Part shown: piece by piece, positions 1 to 6,248 of the stretch
How the letters are laid out: the number at the start of each line of letters is the position of its first letter
Numbering within the stretch: the stretch's first letter is position 1
Assembly (NCBI GenBank): GCA_031554725.1
Contig: JAVBUZ010000253.1
Span: 1 to 7,894 of the forward strand
Direction of reading: 5' to 3'
Length of the DNA: 7,894 bases
Origin: JAVBUZ01 sp031554725
GTDB lineage: Bacteria > Bacillota > Clostridia > Lachnospirales > Lachnospiraceae
Notes under the pieces: model-generated
What the model saw: only the letters and a program-made list of their open reading frames with translations
Told to the model about the DNA's origin: nothing
Databases searched by the model: none
Program-made: the position numbers and the translations under genes

Positions 1-570
1 TCTGTAAACAATCATAATAGCTTTCTAAATATGATGGATGGAGCTTTGTCTGGAAAAACGGGCTTTACCAATGCAGCAGGGTATTGCTATGTGGGGGCAC
101 TTAAAAGAGAAGGCAAGGTTTTCACGGTGGCTATTTTAGCTTGTGGCTGGCCTAATAATAAGACCTGGAAGTGGGCAGATACTAAGAAATTAATGAATTA
201 TGGCTTAAATAATTATGAGTACCATAGCTTTGAGGAGGTTGCCTATAGTCAGGAAAATTTAGAACCTATCCTGGTGGAAAAGGGGCAAACAGATAGAATC
301 GGACAAAAGGCATTTGCAAGGGTACAAAAAATCGAAGAGAAGGGAGAAGAGCCTGGGCTATTACTTCGCGCGGACGAAACGATTCGAGTGATTTGCCAAG
401 TGAAAGATTGTTTGGAAGCTCCTGTTAAACGAGGAGAGAAGGTGGGCGAGATTCGCTATATGTTAGATGGTGCCATATATAAAACAGAGGACATAGTGAC
501 TGAAAACGAGATTCTACTGATAAACTTTCAGTGGTGTATGAATCAGGTTCTAAGAATATTCTTTCTATAG
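1..570 (+). CDS. D-alanyl-D-alanine carboxypeptidase (penicillin-binding protein 5 family), C-terminal part
   Basis: This is the 3' part of a gene whose start lies before the window; the frame is open from base 1 and stops with TAG at 568-570, leaving 189 visible residues. The visible residues 18-27 (GKTGFTNAAG) contain the KTG box of serine-type penicillin-binding proteins in the context typical of DacA/PBP5-like DD-carboxypeptidases; the SxxK and SxN boxes would be upstream and are not seen. Roughly residues 75-165 fit the beta-rich PBP5 C-terminal domain, and the last 18 or so residues, rich in aromatic and aliphatic side chains, could be the usual amphipathic membrane anchor. The family removes the terminal D-alanine from peptidoglycan pentapeptides on the outer face of the membrane. 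A terminator follows directly, so the gene is probably not cotranscribed with the decarboxylase operon. The family is secure; the exact paralogue (dacA, dacB or dacF type) cannot be decided. Confidence 0.9.
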   Translation, partial: SVNNHNSFLNMMDGALSGKTGFTNAAGYCYVGALKREGKVFTVAILACGWPNNKTWKWADTKKLMNYGLNNYEYHSFEEVAYSQENLEPILVEKGQTDRIGQKAFARVQKIEEKGEEPGLLLRADETIRVICQVKDCLEAPVKRGEKVGEIRYMLDGAIYKTEDIVTENEILLINFQWCMNQVLRIFFL

Positions 571-584
571 CTGTATAAAACTGT

Positions 585-624
585 AAAAAAAGTGCAATTC
601 GTTCTTTGCGAGTTGCATTTTTTG
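585..624 (+). terminator. Rho-independent terminator of the carboxypeptidase gene
   Basis: A 9-bp stem pairs TGCAATTCG (593-601) with CGAGTTGCA (609-617), including one T-G wobble, around a 7-nt loop. It is followed by six T residues (618-623) and preceded by a run of seven A residues (585-591), so it could also act on the opposite strand. It lies 15-50 bp after the carboxypeptidase stop codon. Confidence 0.87.
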
Positions 625-633
625 TGTTATACT
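606..633 (+). promoter_or_regulatory. Extended -10 promoter of the decarboxylase operon
   Basis: TATACT at 628-633 is preceded by TG at 625-626, giving an extended -10 element (TGnTATACT). A partial -35 box TTGCGA (606-611) lies 16 nt upstream. The -35 box falls inside the loop and descending stem of the preceding terminator, so the two signals overlap. The expected transcription start is near position 640, which leaves a leader of about 100 nt before the first gene of the operon. Confidence 0.7.
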
Positions 634-706
634 AAGTCAAACAGTAATCATGGGGGAATATGGGTTATTAGTAGGTAAGATAGCTCCAATTCTTTCTGTT
701 AAATTG

Positions 707-726
707 TTATTATTAATTTATAATAA
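707..726. repeat. A/T-only inverted repeat in the operon leader, next to the ribosome binding site
   Basis: TTATTAT (707-713) and ATAATAA (720-726) form a perfect 7-bp inverted repeat with a 6-nt spacer. It ends two bases before the GGAGGG ribosome binding site (729-734). It lies downstream of the predicted transcription start, where a repressor site or a weak RNA hairpin affecting initiation would be possible. Because it is made only of A and T in an A/T-rich leader, chance is a real alternative. The rest of the leader (about 640-706) shows no recognisable riboswitch or gene. Confidence 0.35.
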
Positions 727-741
727 ATGGAGGGCTGAAAC

Positions 742-2169
742 ATGAGTACTACTTCAAAGGCGAGTCAAAGAATAACAACTTTACTCGATGAAAACAGTTT
801 CGTTGAAATTGGTGCACTAGTAACTGCAAGAGCAACAGACTTCAACTTGAAACAGACAGAAACTCCTTCTGACGGCGTTGTGACCGGTTATGGAGTAATT
901 AATGGCAATCCTGTGTATGTGTATAGCCAAGATGCATCCGTATTAAACGGAACAGTTGGGGAAATGCATGCTAAGAAAATTGCAAACCTTTATGATTTAG
1001 CAATGAAAACAGGAGCACCTGTAATTGGTCTTTTGGATTCTGCTGGTTTAAGGTTACAGGAAGCAACCGATGCATTAGCTGCATTTGGTGAGCTTTACAA
1101 AAAACAGACTTACGCATCAGGTGTAATTCCACAAATCTCTGCAGTGTTTGGTAACTGTGGCGGTGGACTTGCTATACTTGGTTCTATGTCTGATTTCACA
1201 TTTATGGAAGAAAAAACAGGAAAACTTTTTGTGAATTCTCCTAATGCATTGGAAGGAAACACTACTCAAAAATGTGATACATCTTCAGCAGCATATCAGA
1301 GTGAAAAAGCTGGTAATGTTGATTTTGTTGGTGATGAAGCAGCCATCCTAGGAGAAATTAGAACCTTAGTTTCTATGCTTCCAGTAAACAACACAGAAGA
1401 AGCTATTATTGAATGCAGCGATGATTTAAATAGAACATGCGCTGACTTAGCTAATTGTGTGGGTGATACATCCGTAGCACTTTCTATGTTAGCTGATAAC
1501 AATTTATTTGTTGAAGTGAAAAAGAACTATGCGCCAGAAATGGTAGTAGGTCTTTTGAGATTAGATGGCGTAACAGTAGGTGCAGTAGCAAACTGTACAG
1601 AGCGTCTTGACGCTGAAGGAAATGTTGCAGAAAAATATGATGCAGCACTTTCTCCAAAGGGATGTGACAAAGCAGCGAAGTTTGTTAACTTCTGTGATGC
1701 GTTCAATATTCCAGTATTAACCCTAACAAATGTGACAGGCTATACAGCTTGCGAATGTAGCGAAAGTAAAATTGCAGCAGCAGTTGCAAAATTAACATAT
1801 GCATTTGCTAATGCTACAGTACCAAAGGTAAATGTAGTGATTGGAAAAGCTTATGGTTCCGCTTATGTAGCAATGAATTCAAAAGCAATCGGTGCAGACC
1901 TTACAATCGCATGGCCAAATGCAGAAATTGGGTCTATGGATGCAAAACTTGCAGCTAAGATTATGTATGAAGGACAGGGCGTAGATGTTATTAATGAAAA
2001 AGCTCAGGAATATGCAGCACTTCAGACTAGTGTAGTAAGTGCAGCAAAGAGAGGATATGTGGACCAGATCGTGGAACCTCAGGACACCAGAAAATATGTA
2101 ATTGGTGCTTTTGAAATGTTGTTCACAAAGAACGAAGACCGTCCGTACAAAAAGCACGGAACAGTTTAG
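742..2169 (+). CDS. Acyl-CoA carboxyltransferase (MmdA / transcarboxylase 12S-type), divergent member
   Basis: The 475-residue protein aligns by eye over nearly its whole length with methylmalonyl-CoA decarboxylase alpha subunits and the 12S subunit of transcarboxylase: both crotonase-fold halves are present (about 10-235 and 240-470), with shared stretches such as DGVVTGYG (44-51), GEMHAKKI (73-80), SGVIPQIS (126-133), FCDAFNIPV (317-325), ATVPKV (358-363) and the terminal KKHG (470-473). The family moves a carboxyl group between an acyl-CoA and biotin. It lacks the usual N-terminal helix of about 35 residues. Several active-site loops differ from the family: DSGGARIQE is DSAGLRLQE (99-107), PGFLPG is replaced by TGYTACEC (332-339), and KAYGG is KAYGS (369-373). 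The substrate (methylmalonyl-, malonyl- or another acyl-CoA) is therefore uncertain. The start is fixed by GGAGGG at 729-734; it is the first gene of the operon, 16 bp from the next. Confidence 0.88.
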   Translation: MSTTSKASQRITTLLDENSFVEIGALVTARATDFNLKQTETPSDGVVTGYGVINGNPVYVYSQDASVLNGTVGEMHAKKIANLYDLAMKTGAPVIGLLDSAGLRLQEATDALAAFGELYKKQTYASGVIPQISAVFGNCGGGLAILGSMSDFTFMEEKTGKLFVNSPNALEGNTTQKCDTSSAAYQSEKAGNVDFVGDEAAILGEIRTLVSMLPVNNTEEAIIECSDDLNRTCADLANCVGDTSVALSMLADNNLFVEVKKNYAPEMVVGLLRLDGVTVGAVANCTERLDAEGNVAEKYDAALSPKGCDKAAKFVNFCDAFNIPVLTLTNVTGYTACECSESKIAAAVAKLTYAFANATVPKVNVVIGKAYGSAYVAMNSKAIGADLTIAWPNAEIGSMDAKLAAKIMYEGQGVDVINEKAQEYAALQTSVVSAAKRGYVDQIVEPQDTRKYVIGAFEMLFTKNEDRPYKKHGTV

Positions 2170-2185
2170 AAAGGTGATACTTAAT

Positions 2186-3031
2186 ATGAAAAAATTCTTA
2201 GCAATGTTATGTATGATTACCTGTATCTTTGGCTTAACAGCATGTGGAGCAGAGAAAACTCTTAGCGCAGCAGACGAAAGTAACTTAGAAACCGCTAAGG
2301 TGATTTCTACAGAATTTATCGTTCCTTATCTATCCAATTTCTTTGATGATGCAATTGCGGATGAATATTTAGGCGAATACAATAAAGAAGAAATGAAATA
2401 TATTGCTGAAAGCGTGCTTTCAAATATTATTTCTATGTATAGCCAGTATGGATATGATATGGGCGTATCAAAAATTTATGTAGATGGACACGGATTTTTA
2501 AGCGGTATTACCTCTTTTAATCTAGCTCATGAAAGCATGGGTGATGTAGTAGAAATTGGTGAACCAACTGCAAAGATATCAGGTGATGAAATCATGGTAT
2601 ATGTACCAGTAACTGGTACACTAAAAAATGCAGAGGCTGAAATTATTTTTAGCAACGATTTGTTCTTAACTGTAAAAGCAAGCGCATTAAATGTAGATGC
2701 TACCATGGGTGATTTAATGGTTAGAGCATCTCTAGATACCTTATTAGGTATGGGAACCGTATTCCTAGTGCTGATTCTGATTTCATTTATTATTTCAGCA
2801 ATGGGTCTTATTCCTAAGATGCAAGCAAAATTCAGTAAAAAGAATGAAAAAGAAGAATTACAGACAATCAAAGAAGTGGCAGTGGACAACACCATTGCAC
2901 AGATTATTAAAAAAGAAGAAATGTCTGATACAGAATTAGTGGCAGTTATTGCAGCAGCTATTGCAGCAAGCCAAGGAGCAACATCCACAGATGGATTTGT
3001 TGTTAGATCTATTAGAAAAGTAAGAAGATAA
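2186..3031 (+). CDS. oadG: Sodium pump decarboxylase gamma subunit (OadG-like) with N-terminal lipoprotein domain
   Basis: The 281-residue protein has three parts. Residues 1-20 are a lipoprotein signal peptide ending in the lipobox LTAC (17-20), with Cys20 as the probable lipidated residue. Residues about 21-185 are an alpha/beta domain predicted to lie outside the membrane; it loosely resembles DUF3887-like domains, which I cannot confirm. Residues about 187-208 form one membrane span, followed by a charged linker and an OadG-like tail (249-281) with ELVAVIAAAIAA and a final basic VRSIRKVRR. In the family, the gamma subunit holds the carboxyltransferase and the membrane beta subunit together. 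Outside N-terminus and inside C-terminus agree with known OadG topology. The chosen ATG at 2186 follows AAAGGTGAT and gives the signal peptide; an in-frame ATG at 2102 would lie inside the previous gene. Classical OadG proteins are only about 80-120 residues, so the outer domain is an addition. Confidence 0.85.
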   Translation: MKKFLAMLCMITCIFGLTACGAEKTLSAADESNLETAKVISTEFIVPYLSNFFDDAIADEYLGEYNKEEMKYIAESVLSNIISMYSQYGYDMGVSKIYVDGHGFLSGITSFNLAHESMGDVVEIGEPTAKISGDEIMVYVPVTGTLKNAEAEIIFSNDLFLTVKASALNVDATMGDLMVRASLDTLLGMGTVFLVLILISFIISAMGLIPKMQAKFSKKNEKEELQTIKEVAVDNTIAQIIKKEEMSDTELVAVIAAAIAASQGATSTDGFVVRSIRKVRR

Positions 3032-3035
3032 TAAT

Positions 3036-3040
3036 GGAGG
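3036..3040 (+). promoter_or_regulatory. Ribosome binding site that decides the start of the biotin carrier gene
   Basis: GGAGG at 3036-3040 stands 8 nt before the ATG at 3049. The alternative in-frame ATG at 3034 overlaps this very site and so cannot use it, which makes 3049 the likely start. Confidence 0.85.
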
Positions 3041-3048
3041 ATAAAAAC

Positions 3049-3444
3049 ATGAAAAATTATACCATTACCGTGAATGGAAACGTATATGATGTAGTCGTAG
3101 AAGAAGGTGTTTCCACAGGCGCTCCTAAAGTAGCAGCTCCAGTGGCTCCTGTAGTAGCTAAAGCTGCTCCAGTAGTTGCAGTAGCACCTGTAGCAGCTCC
3201 AGCACCAGTAAAAGCAGCAGGAAGCGCAGGAAGCGTTAAAATTGAAGCCGGTGCAGCAGGAAAAGTATTTAAAGTAGAAGCAAGTGTAGGTCAGGCAGTA
3301 AAACCAGGAGATACTATTATTGTTTTAGAAGCTATGAAAATGGAAATCCCTGTTGTTGCTCCTTCCGAAGGTACAGTAGCTAGTATTGATGTAGCAGTGG
3401 GCGATTCCGTTGAAGCGGGAGCAGTTCTTGCAACATTAAACTAA
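3049..3444 (+). CDS. Biotin carboxyl carrier protein of the decarboxylase/transcarboxylase complex
   Basis: This 131-residue protein carries the biotin that shuttles CO2 between the carboxyltransferases and the membrane pump. Residues 1-20 form a short beta-rich N-terminal segment (MKNYTITVNGNVYDV) typical of the MmdC/GcdC/1.3S group. Residues about 22-60 are an Ala/Pro/Val-rich flexible linker, and residues about 62-131 are the biotinyl (lipoyl-like) domain. The biotinylation motif EAMKME is at 94-99, with Lys97 as the acceptor. Size and layout match the separate biotin subunits of Na+-pumping decarboxylases and the transcarboxylase 1.3S subunit, rather than the longer AccB. It is the only biotin domain in the operon, so it should serve both the 12S-like and the OadA-like subunits, neither of which has one. 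A biotin protein ligase, needed for its modification, is not encoded in this window. Confidence 0.93.
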   Translation: MKNYTITVNGNVYDVVVEEGVSTGAPKVAAPVAPVVAKAAPVVAVAPVAAPAPVKAAGSAGSVKIEAGAAGKVFKVEASVGQAVKPGDTIIVLEAMKMEIPVVAPSEGTVASIDVAVGDSVEAGAVLATLN

Positions 3445-3479
3445 GTGCTACAGCACGCTATCACGAAATGCGAATAGCG
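3445..3479 (+). other. Two small stem-loops between the biotin carrier and OadB genes
   Basis: This is the longest gap inside the operon (60 bp). GTGCT (3445-3449) can pair with AGCAC (3452-3456), realistically as four pairs with a 4-nt loop. CGCTAT (3456-3461) can pair perfectly with ATAGCG (3474-3479) around a 12-nt loop. Neither is followed directly by a T run suited to termination, and a strong ribosome binding site (TAGGAGGT, 3491-3498) comes next. An mRNA processing or stabilising role is possible but is only inferred. Confidence 0.35.
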
Positions 3480-3504
3480 GTAAAAACTTTTAGGAGGTCA
3501 ACAG

Positions 3505-4656
3505 ATGGATTACGTATTTAATGCGATAGGTAACCTAATTCAACAAACAGCGTTTTTTAACCTAACATGGGGTAATTACGTAATGATTGGTGTTGCCTGC
3601 TTTTTCCTTTACCTTGCTATAGCAAAAGGCTTTGAACCACTTCTTTTGCTTCCAATAGCATTTGGTATGCTACTTGTTAACATCTATCCGGATATTATGC
3701 TTAGTGTAGAAGATTCGTCAAATGGTGTAGGTGGCTTACTGTATTATTTCTATATTTTGGATGAATATGCGATACTTCCATCCCTCATTTTCATGGGTGT
3801 AGGTGCGATGACCGATTTTGGTCCTCTTATTGCCAATCCAAAGAGCTTTTTATTAGGTGCAGCAGCACAGTTCGGTATTTTCGCAGCATATTTTGGCGCG
3901 ATTGCACTTGGATTCAACTCTAAAGCAGCAGCAGCTGTTTCTATTATCGGTGGAGCTGATGGACCAACTTCCATTTTCCTTGCAGGAAAATTAAGCCAGA
4001 CAGCATTACTTGGACCGATAGCAGTAGCAGCATACTCATATATGGCGTTGGTACCAATTATTCAGCCACCAATTATGAAGCTTTTAACTACTGAAAAAGA
4101 AAGAAAAATTAAAATGGGCCAGCTTCGTCCAGTTTCAAAATTGGAAAAAATCCTGTTCCCTATTATCGTAACTATCGTTGTTTGTTTACTTCTTCCTACC
4201 ACAGCACCACTTGTTGGTATGTTAATGCTTGGTAACCTTTTCAAAGAATCAGGCGTAGTAAGACAGTTAACAGAAACCGCATCCAATGCATTGATGTATA
4301 TCGTTGTTATTTTATTAGGAACATCAGTAGGTGCAACAACTAGTGCGGAAGCTTTTTTAAATATGAGTACAATTAAAATTGTAGCACTTGGATTAGCAGC
4401 CTTTATGTTTGGTACCGCAGCAGGTATAGTAGGCGGTAAGCTAATGTGCCTTCTTACCAAAGGCAAAGTTAACCCTCTAATTGGTTCAGCCGGCGTTTCG
4501 GCAGTGCCAATGGCAGCACGTGTATCTCAAAAGGTAGGCGCGGAAGCAGACCCTACCAACTTCTTATTGATGCATGCAATGGGACCAAACGTAGCAGGTG
4601 TTATCGGTACTGCAGTAGCAGCCGGAACCTTTATGGCTATATTTGGTGTATTCTAA
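3505..4656 (+). CDS. oadB: Sodium-translocating carboxybiotin decarboxylase, beta subunit (OadB/MmdB/GcdB family)
   Basis: The 383-residue integral membrane protein is the pump of the complex: it decarboxylates carboxybiotin and uses the energy to export Na+ (reversible in principle). The family signature SIIGGADGPTSIF is at 146-158, with Asp152 corresponding to the essential Na+-site aspartate of Klebsiella OadB. A second signature, NPLIGSAGVSAVPMAARV (323-340), keeps the Asn, Gly, Ser and Arg (323, 327, 332, 339) that correspond, from memory, to Klebsiella N373, G377, S382 and R389. GPNVAGVIGTAVAAG (360-374) is also typical. Many hydrophobic segments are spread along the chain, with a charged loop at about 194-215. 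The length is normal for the shorter Firmicute/MmdB type. The beta subunit alone does not tell which carboxyltransferase feeds it. The start at 3505 is set by TAGGAGGT at 3491-3498. Confidence 0.95.
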   Translation: MDYVFNAIGNLIQQTAFFNLTWGNYVMIGVACFFLYLAIAKGFEPLLLLPIAFGMLLVNIYPDIMLSVEDSSNGVGGLLYYFYILDEYAILPSLIFMGVGAMTDFGPLIANPKSFLLGAAAQFGIFAAYFGAIALGFNSKAAAAVSIIGGADGPTSIFLAGKLSQTALLGPIAVAAYSYMALVPIIQPPIMKLLTTEKERKIKMGQLRPVSKLEKILFPIIVTIVVCLLLPTTAPLVGMLMLGNLFKESGVVRQLTETASNALMYIVVILLGTSVGATTSAEAFLNMSTIKIVALGLAAFMFGTAAGIVGGKLMCLLTKGKVNPLIGSAGVSAVPMAARVSQKVGAEADPTNFLLMHAMGPNVAGVIGTAVAAGTFMAIFGVF

Positions 4657-4684
4657 ATAAAATTAAACTAGGAGGAAATAGGAA

Positions 4685-6112
4685 ATGTCAGAACAAGTTA
4701 AGAAGCCTATTAAGATTACGGAAACCATATTACGTGATGCTCACCAGTCTCTGATTGCAACAAGAATGCCTACCGAGCTTATGCTCCCTATCATAGATAA
4801 AATGGATAAGGTTGGATATCATTCAGTTGAATGCTGGGGTGGTGCTACATTTGATGCATCTCTTCGTTTCTTAAAGGAAGATCCATGGGATAGACTTAGA
4901 CAATTAAAAGATGGTTTTAAAAACACACAATTACAGATGTTATTTAGAGGTCAGAATATTTTAGGATATAGACCATACGCTGATGACGTGGTAGATTACT
5001 TCGTACAAAAATCAGTAGCGAATGGTATTGATATTATTCGTATCTTTGACTGCTTAAATGACTTACGCAATCTTCAGGCAACTGTAGATGCAACAAACAA
5101 AATCAAAAAGCAAGAAGGAAAAGGACATGCTCAGGTAGCATTATCCTATACTTTAGGCGATGCTTATACCATGGAATATTGGATGAACATGGCAAAGCAG
5201 GTTGAAGAAATGGGTGCAGACTCTATCTGTATTAAAGATATGGCAGGTCTTTTACTTCCATACGAAGCAACAAATCTTATTAGCTCAATGAAGAGTGTAA
5301 CTAAGTTACCAATTCAGTTACACACACATTACACATCTGGTGTAGCAAGTATGACATACTTAAAGGCTATAGAAGCTGGTGTTGATATAATCGACACAGC
5401 AATGAGCCCATTTGCTATGGGTACTTCACAGCCAGCAACAGAAGTAATGGTTGAAACCTTCAAAGGAACTGAGTATGATACAGGCTTTGATCAGAATCTA
5501 TTAGCAGAAATTGCTGATTATTTCAGACCATACAGAGACGAATGTTTAAAGAATGGTTTGTTAAATCCTAAGGTAATGGGCGTTGATATTAAGACACTAT
5601 TATATCAAGTTCCAGGTGGTATGCTATCTAACATGGTTAGCCAGTTAAAAGAGCAGAATGCTGAAGATAAATACTATGATGTATTAAATGAAATTCCTAG
5701 AGTTCGTCAGGATTTAGGTGAACCACCACTAGTAACACCTTCATCTCAGATTGTTGGTACACAGGCTGTATTCAATGTATTAATGGGTGAACGTTACAAA
5801 ATGGCAACGAAGGAAACAAAAGCTGTTCTTCGTGGAGAATATGGCCAGACAGTAAAACCTATGAATCAGGAAGTAATTGATAAAGTTATTCCTGGTGAAG
5901 AAAGAATTACTTGTCGTCCAGCAGATTTAATTGAAAACGAATTGGATAAATTGGAGAAAGAAATGGCAGAATGGAAACAGCAGGATGAAGACGTACTTTC
6001 CTATGCATTGTTCCCACAGGTTGCTACAGATTACTTCAAATATCGTCAAGCACAGCCAGAGACGGGTGATATGGCTCAGGCTGATGGCAAAAACGGGGCT
6101 TATCCAGATTAA
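4685..6112 (+). CDS. oadA: Oxaloacetate decarboxylase alpha / transcarboxylase 5S-type carboxyltransferase, without biotinyl domain
   Basis: The 475-residue protein is the cytoplasmic carboxyltransferase that moves a carboxyl group between oxaloacetate/pyruvate and biotin. An HMGL-like TIM barrel covers about 8-275, followed by the conserved PYC_OADA domain (about 295-455). Visible active-site features are ETILRDAHQSL (13-23) with the metal-ligand Asp18, the carbamylated-lysine motif CIKDMAGLL (182-190) with Lys184, and the metal-binding histidines in LHTHYTSG (212-219, His213 and His215). FRGQNILGYR (87-96) is also family-typical. Klebsiella-type OadA proteins continue into a biotinyl domain after a Pro/Ala linker; here the chain ends in a short polar tail, as in transcarboxylase 5S and stand-alone PycB-like subunits. 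The separate biotin carrier of this operon must supply biotin. AGGAGG (4670-4675) lies 28 bp or less after oadB; it is the last gene before the terminator. Confidence 0.94.
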   Translation: MSEQVKKPIKITETILRDAHQSLIATRMPTELMLPIIDKMDKVGYHSVECWGGATFDASLRFLKEDPWDRLRQLKDGFKNTQLQMLFRGQNILGYRPYADDVVDYFVQKSVANGIDIIRIFDCLNDLRNLQATVDATNKIKKQEGKGHAQVALSYTLGDAYTMEYWMNMAKQVEEMGADSICIKDMAGLLLPYEATNLISSMKSVTKLPIQLHTHYTSGVASMTYLKAIEAGVDIIDTAMSPFAMGTSQPATEVMVETFKGTEYDTGFDQNLLAEIADYFRPYRDECLKNGLLNPKVMGVDIKTLLYQVPGGMLSNMVSQLKEQNAEDKYYDVLNEIPRVRQDLGEPPLVTPSSQIVGTQAVFNVLMGERYKMATKETKAVLRGEYGQTVKPMNQEVIDKVIPGEERITCRPADLIENELDKLEKEMAEWKQQDEDVLSYALFPQVATDYFKYRQAQPETGDMAQADGKNGAYPD

Positions 6113-6131
6113 TAAAAATGGGAAAAATGAT

Positions 6132-6163
6132 AAAACGTGTCGGTGTGAGCCGACACGTTTTTT
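6132..6163 (+). terminator. Rho-independent terminator of the decarboxylase operon
   Basis: A perfect 9-bp stem pairs ACGTGTCGG (6135-6143) with CCGACACGT (6150-6158) around a TGTGAG loop, extended by A-T pairs, and runs into six T residues (6158-6163). It lies 20 bp after the oadA stop codon and separates the operon from the regulator genes. Confidence 0.93.
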
Positions 6164-6173
6164 AATGAAAGGG

Positions 6174-6202
6174 TTGACTCTGGTCGAAAAACAAAGTAAA
6201 AT
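6174..6202 (+). promoter_or_regulatory. Sigma-A type promoter of the tetR-rpiR gene pair
   Basis: TTGACT (6174-6179) and TAAAAT (6197-6202) are separated by exactly 17 nt, each one base off consensus. The predicted start is near 6209, about 40 nt before the TetR-family gene. It begins just after the upstream terminator, so the regulators have their own transcript. No convincing palindromic operator is visible around it. Confidence 0.78.
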
Positions 6203-6248
6203 AACAAGTGTTACGAAAAATCATGAATAAATGATGGAGTGAAGAAAA

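Noticed and set aside
640..706. Riboswitch in the operon leader
   Set aside because: I see no conserved riboswitch core or terminator/antiterminator pair, and the leader is short.
719..724. TATAAT as a second -10 box for the operon
   Set aside because: There is no matching -35 box, and transcription would start within or after the ribosome binding site at 729-734.
2102..2185. In-frame upstream ATG that would lengthen the OadG-like protein by 28 residues
   Set aside because: It lies inside the 3' end of the carboxyltransferase gene, has no ribosome binding site, and would bury the clear lipoprotein signal peptide that begins at 2186.
2527..2988. Minus-strand open frame of 153 codons opposite the OadG-like gene
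   Set aside because: It lies wholly opposite a well-supported gene, resembles no known protein, and no ribosome binding site or promoter is visible.
3034..3048. Alternative ATG at 3034 for the biotin carrier
   Set aside because: The ATG overlaps the GGAGG that serves the ATG at 3049, and the added five residues do not match the usual family N-terminus.
3120..3230. Repetitive GCA/GTA-rich tract as a DNA repeat or CRISPR-like element
   Set aside because: It encodes the Ala/Pro/Val-rich linker of the biotin carrier; there are no regular repeat units or spacers.
6196..6214. Imperfect inverted repeat (GTAA...TTAC) over the -10 box of the tetR promoter as an operator
   Set aside because: Only about half of the positions in each arm match, which is no better than expected in an A/T-rich region.
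5931..6230. Open frame of 99 codons overlapping the end of oadA
   Set aside because: It is a shadow of oadA in another frame, runs through the operon terminator, has a Lys/Trp/Asn-rich composition unlike a real protein, and lacks a ribosome binding site.
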